Part shown: positions 61,765 to 64,000 of the stretch, piece after piece | Position numbering within the stretch: the first letter of the stretch is position 1 | How the letters are laid out: each line of letters opens with the position of its first letter | Assembly (NCBI RefSeq): GCF_001510665.1 | Contig: NZ_LMTI01000001.1 | Span: 35,368 to 99,367, forward strand | Source of the DNA: Bacillus sp. FJAT-27445 | GTDB lineage: Bacteria > Bacillota > Bacilli > Bacillales > Cytobacillaceae | Direction: 5' to 3' | DNA: 64,000 nucleotides | The notes under the pieces: model-generated | Told to the model about the DNA's origin: nothing | What the model saw: only the letters and a program-made list of their open reading frames with translations | Databases searched by the model: none | Program-made: the position numbers and the translations under genes

Positions 61765-62517
61765 GTGAAAATTGTGGACAAGCAAAAAAAAAATCTTACC
61801 AGCTTTTCTCTTGTTGCGGCCATCATTGGTTTTATGATCGCAATCCAGTTCCAGACGATAAAAGAACCTGCAGATGTACGTGATACAAGGGACATTTGGC
61901 AGCTTAGGCAGGATATTTTAAAGGAAAAGAAATTGCAATCGGATCTCCTGGCCGAAATCCGATCCACAGAGGATAAGATTGCCGGTTATGAAACAAAAAG
62001 GCAAAACGGAAAAGGACAGGTGCTACGGGAAACTCTTGATGAATTAAAGTCCGAGGCTGGATTGACGAAAGCTGCAGGACCCGGTATCATCCTGACAATT
62101 GAACCGGTTTATGAGGAGGTGCTGATTGGGGACCCAATCAGCAATACGGTTTCTCCAGACCTTTTAAAAAGGCTTACAAATGAATTGAATATGTATGAGG
62201 CAAAGCAAATATCCATTGACGGGCAACGGGTCATCAATTCAACTGTCATTCGTGAAATAAGTTCGGAAACAAGGATTGATGGGCATAGGTTGTCAACACT
62301 GCCGATTGAAATAAAAGTGATAGCCGGCAATACGCAATCTGCAGAGAAGCTTTCCAACCGAATGAAAGCATCCCAATCAATGGAGGAGTTCTTTATTGAA
62401 AATCTCAGGCTGACAGTTTCCGATGCACTGCCAGATATTGAAATTGAGGCATACGAGAATCCAGTCCGAATAAACACTATGAAGCCGGCAAAGGCCGATG
62501 AAGGAGGGAATTCCTAA
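61765..62517 (+). CDS. ylxX: DUF881 family protein YlxX
   Basis: A paralogue of ylxW (250 residues) with a membrane helix (residues 13-30), a coiled coil (about 45-85) and a DUF881 domain (AAGPGIILTIEPVYEEVLIG, NELNMYEAKQISIDGQRVIN). It starts with GTG at 61765 behind AAGGTTAGG. Its stop overlaps the start of sbp by one base (TAATG). Confidence 0.88.
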   Translation: MKIVDKQKKNLTSFSLVAAIIGFMIAIQFQTIKEPADVRDTRDIWQLRQDILKEKKLQSDLLAEIRSTEDKIAGYETKRQNGKGQVLRETLDELKSEAGLTKAAGPGIILTIEPVYEEVLIGDPISNTVSPDLLKRLTNELNMYEAKQISIDGQRVINSTVIREISSETRIDGHRLSTLPIEIKVIAGNTQSAEKLSNRMKASQSMEEFFIENLRLTVSDALPDIEIEAYENPVRINTMKPAKADEGGNS

Positions 62518-62879
62518 TGTGGCTTCCATTACTGGGACTCATCATCGGGGTAATATTAGGCCTAATGACTGAGATAAGGATTCCTGACGAATATTCAAAT
62601 TATCTATCTATTGCCGTCCTTGCCGCTTTGGATACCCTTTTTGGCGGAATTAGGGCGCAACTTCAGAATATTTACGATGAAAAGGTTTTCGTCTCAGGCT
62701 TTTTCTTTAATATTATTCTTGCAGCAAGTTTAGCTTTCCTGGGAGTCCATCTTGGTGTAGACTTGTACTTAGCCGCCGTTTTTGCTTTCGGAGTAAGGCT
62801 GTTTCAGAATATTGCTGTAATTAGAAGGATAATTCTGGCCAAATGGTCAACATCCCGTGAAAAAACAGAAAAAATTTGA
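62517..62879 (+). CDS. sbp: Small basic protein Sbp (DUF1290)
   Basis: This 120-residue protein has three to four membrane helices. The stretch DEYSNYLSIAVLAALDTLFG GIRAQLQ is the DUF1290/Sbp signature. It is encoded directly upstream of ftsA, as in B. subtilis, with unknown function. ATG 62517 overlaps the ylxX stop, with GAAGGAGGG upstream. Confidence 0.9.
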   Translation: MWLPLLGLIIGVILGLMTEIRIPDEYSNYLSIAVLAALDTLFGGIRAQLQNIYDEKVFVSGFFFNIILAASLAFLGVHLGVDLYLAAVFAFGVRLFQNIAVIRRIILAKWSTSREKTEKI

Positions 62880-62903
62880 TTTTTTTTAAAGGGAATCATT
62901 TCG

Positions 62904-62932
62904 TTCTGACGAATATTTTTATAATATATAAT
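62904..62932 (+). promoter_or_regulatory. Candidate ftsA promoter
   Basis: TATAAT occurs at 62920-62925 and 62927-62932 in an AT-rich stretch between sbp and ftsA. For the second, TTCTGA (62904-62909) is a weak -35 at 17 bases. B. subtilis has several ftsAZ promoters in this interval. The exact site is uncertain. Confidence 0.4.
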
Positions 62933-63001
62933 TATATTTACAATTTTATGAACGATAAATCTAGTAGAAGGTGCAGTATTTGCCGAAGGAGGTGCCTTAG
63001 G

Positions 63002-64000
63002 ATGAACAACAATGAGATATTTGTAAGTCTTGACATCGGTACATCCAGTGTAAAAGTTATCATTGGTGAAAAGGTCAATGACTCGTTAAATATTATCGGA
63101 GTTGGCAACGTAAAATCAGCCGGGCTAAGAAAAGGGGCCATAGTTGATATAGAAGAAACCGTTCATTCTATTAAAAAAGCAGTCGAACAGGCCGAGAGAA
63201 TGATAGGAATGGAAATCAGGCAGGTGATTGTAGGAATTACCGGCAACCACGTTATGCTTCAGCCATGCCATGGAGTGGTTGCGGTTTCCGGGGATAACAA
63301 GGAAATTACCCGTGAAGATATTTATCGGGTAGAGGATGCCGCGAAGGTTATCTCCATACCCCCTGAAAGGGAAATCATTGATGTGGTGCCACACCAATAC
63401 ATTGTTGATGGACAGGATGAAATAACCGATCCTCTCAATATGATGGGGGTACGGCTTGAAATGGAAGGCACCATCATTACAGGCTACAAAACAATCCTAC
63501 ATAATGTTTTACGCTGTGTTGAACGTGCGAACCTTGAAATTCTCGATATTACGCTTCAGCCTTTGGCCGCGGGAATGTTTTCCCTTTCAAACGACGAGAA
63601 AAACCTTGGAACCGCATTAATCGACATAGGTGGGGGAACAACGACAATTGCTGTTTTCGAAGAAGGCCACCTGACAGCCACCAGTGTGATACCAATTGGC
63701 GGTGATCATATAACGAAGGACCTATCCATCGTCCTTAGAACCTCGACGGAAAATGCAGAAAAAATTAAAATTAAATATGGACATGCCTTTTTTGAGGAAG
63801 CAGCCGGTGATGAGGTTTTCAGCGTCCCAGTCATTGGCAGCGACCAGCACCAGCAATTTACACAACAAGAAATCTCAGAAATTATCGAAGCCAGGCTTGA
63901 AGAGATTTTTGACCTGATTCTTAACGAGTTGAAGAGAATGGGAGTTCGCGACCTGCCGGGAGGGTATGTCCTAACAGGAGGAGTTTCCAATATGGAAGGT
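63002..64000 (+). CDS. ftsA: Cell division protein FtsA (partial, cut by window end)
   Basis: FtsA is the actin-like protein that anchors FtsZ to the membrane. The first 333 residues are present: phosphate-1 loop VSLDIGTSSVKVIIGE, the 1C domain (IRQVIVGITGNHVML), the phosphate-2 motif ALIDIGGGTTTIAVFEEG and the adenosine motif GYVLTGGVSNMEG at the very edge. GGAGGTGCC precedes the ATG. The C-terminal membrane-targeting helix lies outside the window. Confidence 0.96.
   Translation, partial: MNNNEIFVSLDIGTSSVKVIIGEKVNDSLNIIGVGNVKSAGLRKGAIVDIEETVHSIKKAVEQAERMIGMEIRQVIVGITGNHVMLQPCHGVVAVSGDNKEITREDIYRVEDAAKVISIPPEREIIDVVPHQYIVDGQDEITDPLNMMGVRLEMEGTIITGYKTILHNVLRCVERANLEILDITLQPLAAGMFSLSNDEKNLGTALIDIGGGTTTIAVFEEGHLTATSVIPIGGDHITKDLSIVLRTSTENAEKIKIKYGHAFFEEAAGDEVFSVPVIGSDQHQQFTQQEISEIIEARLEEIFDLILNELKRMGVRDLPGGYVLTGGVSNMEG

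Overview
The window is a chromosomal segment from a member of the Bacillaceae (Bacillus in the broad sense). The evidence is gene content and order: SR1/SR1P-speA, then the yktA-yktB-ykzI-suhB, typA/yla, ftsW-cta and ylb blocks, and finally the dcw (division and cell wall) cluster up to ftsA, which is the order known from Bacillus subtilis. Sporulation genes (spoVD, spoVE, rsfA, ylbJ, ylaJ), bacillithiol synthesis (bshC) and AGGAGG-type ribosome binding sites agree with this. No rRNA, tRNA or CRISPR array was seen.

Layout. 1-2300: a decayed IS1182-type transposase, the dual-function small RNA SR1 with its peptide SR1P, and arginine decarboxylase on the minus strand. 2500-13350: nitronate monooxygenase, the ykt genes, typA and the yla genes, with phoH. 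13450-23150: ftsW, then the haem A and caa3 cytochrome oxidase genes (ctaA reversed; ctaB-F and ctaG) and a DUF420 (CtaM/YozB-type) gene. Pyruvate carboxylase (pycA), which lies between ftsW and ctaA in B. subtilis, is absent here. 23200-40140: the ylb region, including rsmD, coaD, ylbL, tmcAL (ylbM), rpmF and rsfA, with a few accessory genes. 40460-43620: a three-gene acyl-CoA carboxylase cassette (biotin carboxylase, small biotin carrier, carboxyltransferase). 43790-64000: panE, bshC and the dcw cluster (mraZ, rsmH, ftsL, pbpB, spoVD, murE, mraY, murD, spoVE, murB, divIB, ylxW, ylxX, sbp, ftsA). FtsA runs off the end of the window.

The most unusual point is at 58559-59190. The place of murG, between spoVE and murB, holds only a decayed remnant: the ribosome binding site and first codons survive, but the frame is broken by deletion, frameshifts and TGA codons where glycine codons stood, and the C-terminal half is not recognisable. 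MurG makes lipid II and is normally essential, so an intact copy should exist elsewhere in the genome (inference).

A second unusual point is a family of long, modular, hairpin-rich intergenic repeats. Four copies lie near 3958, 22352, 26724 and 30171. They share an outer frame and differ by inserted or duplicated hairpin modules. They sit just behind stop codons or terminators, and one copy now encodes the C-terminus of a neighbouring gene. A separate short element with 9-bp inverted ends lies at 3548-3658.

Together the genes form housekeeping modules: respiration (cta), translation and ribosome genes (typA, rpmF, rsmD, rsmH), coenzyme synthesis (panE, coaD), thiol synthesis (bshC), and peptidoglycan synthesis and division (dcw), interspersed with sporulation genes. 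Base composition looks uniform by eye (mid-40s percent GC) and there is no large island of foreign DNA.
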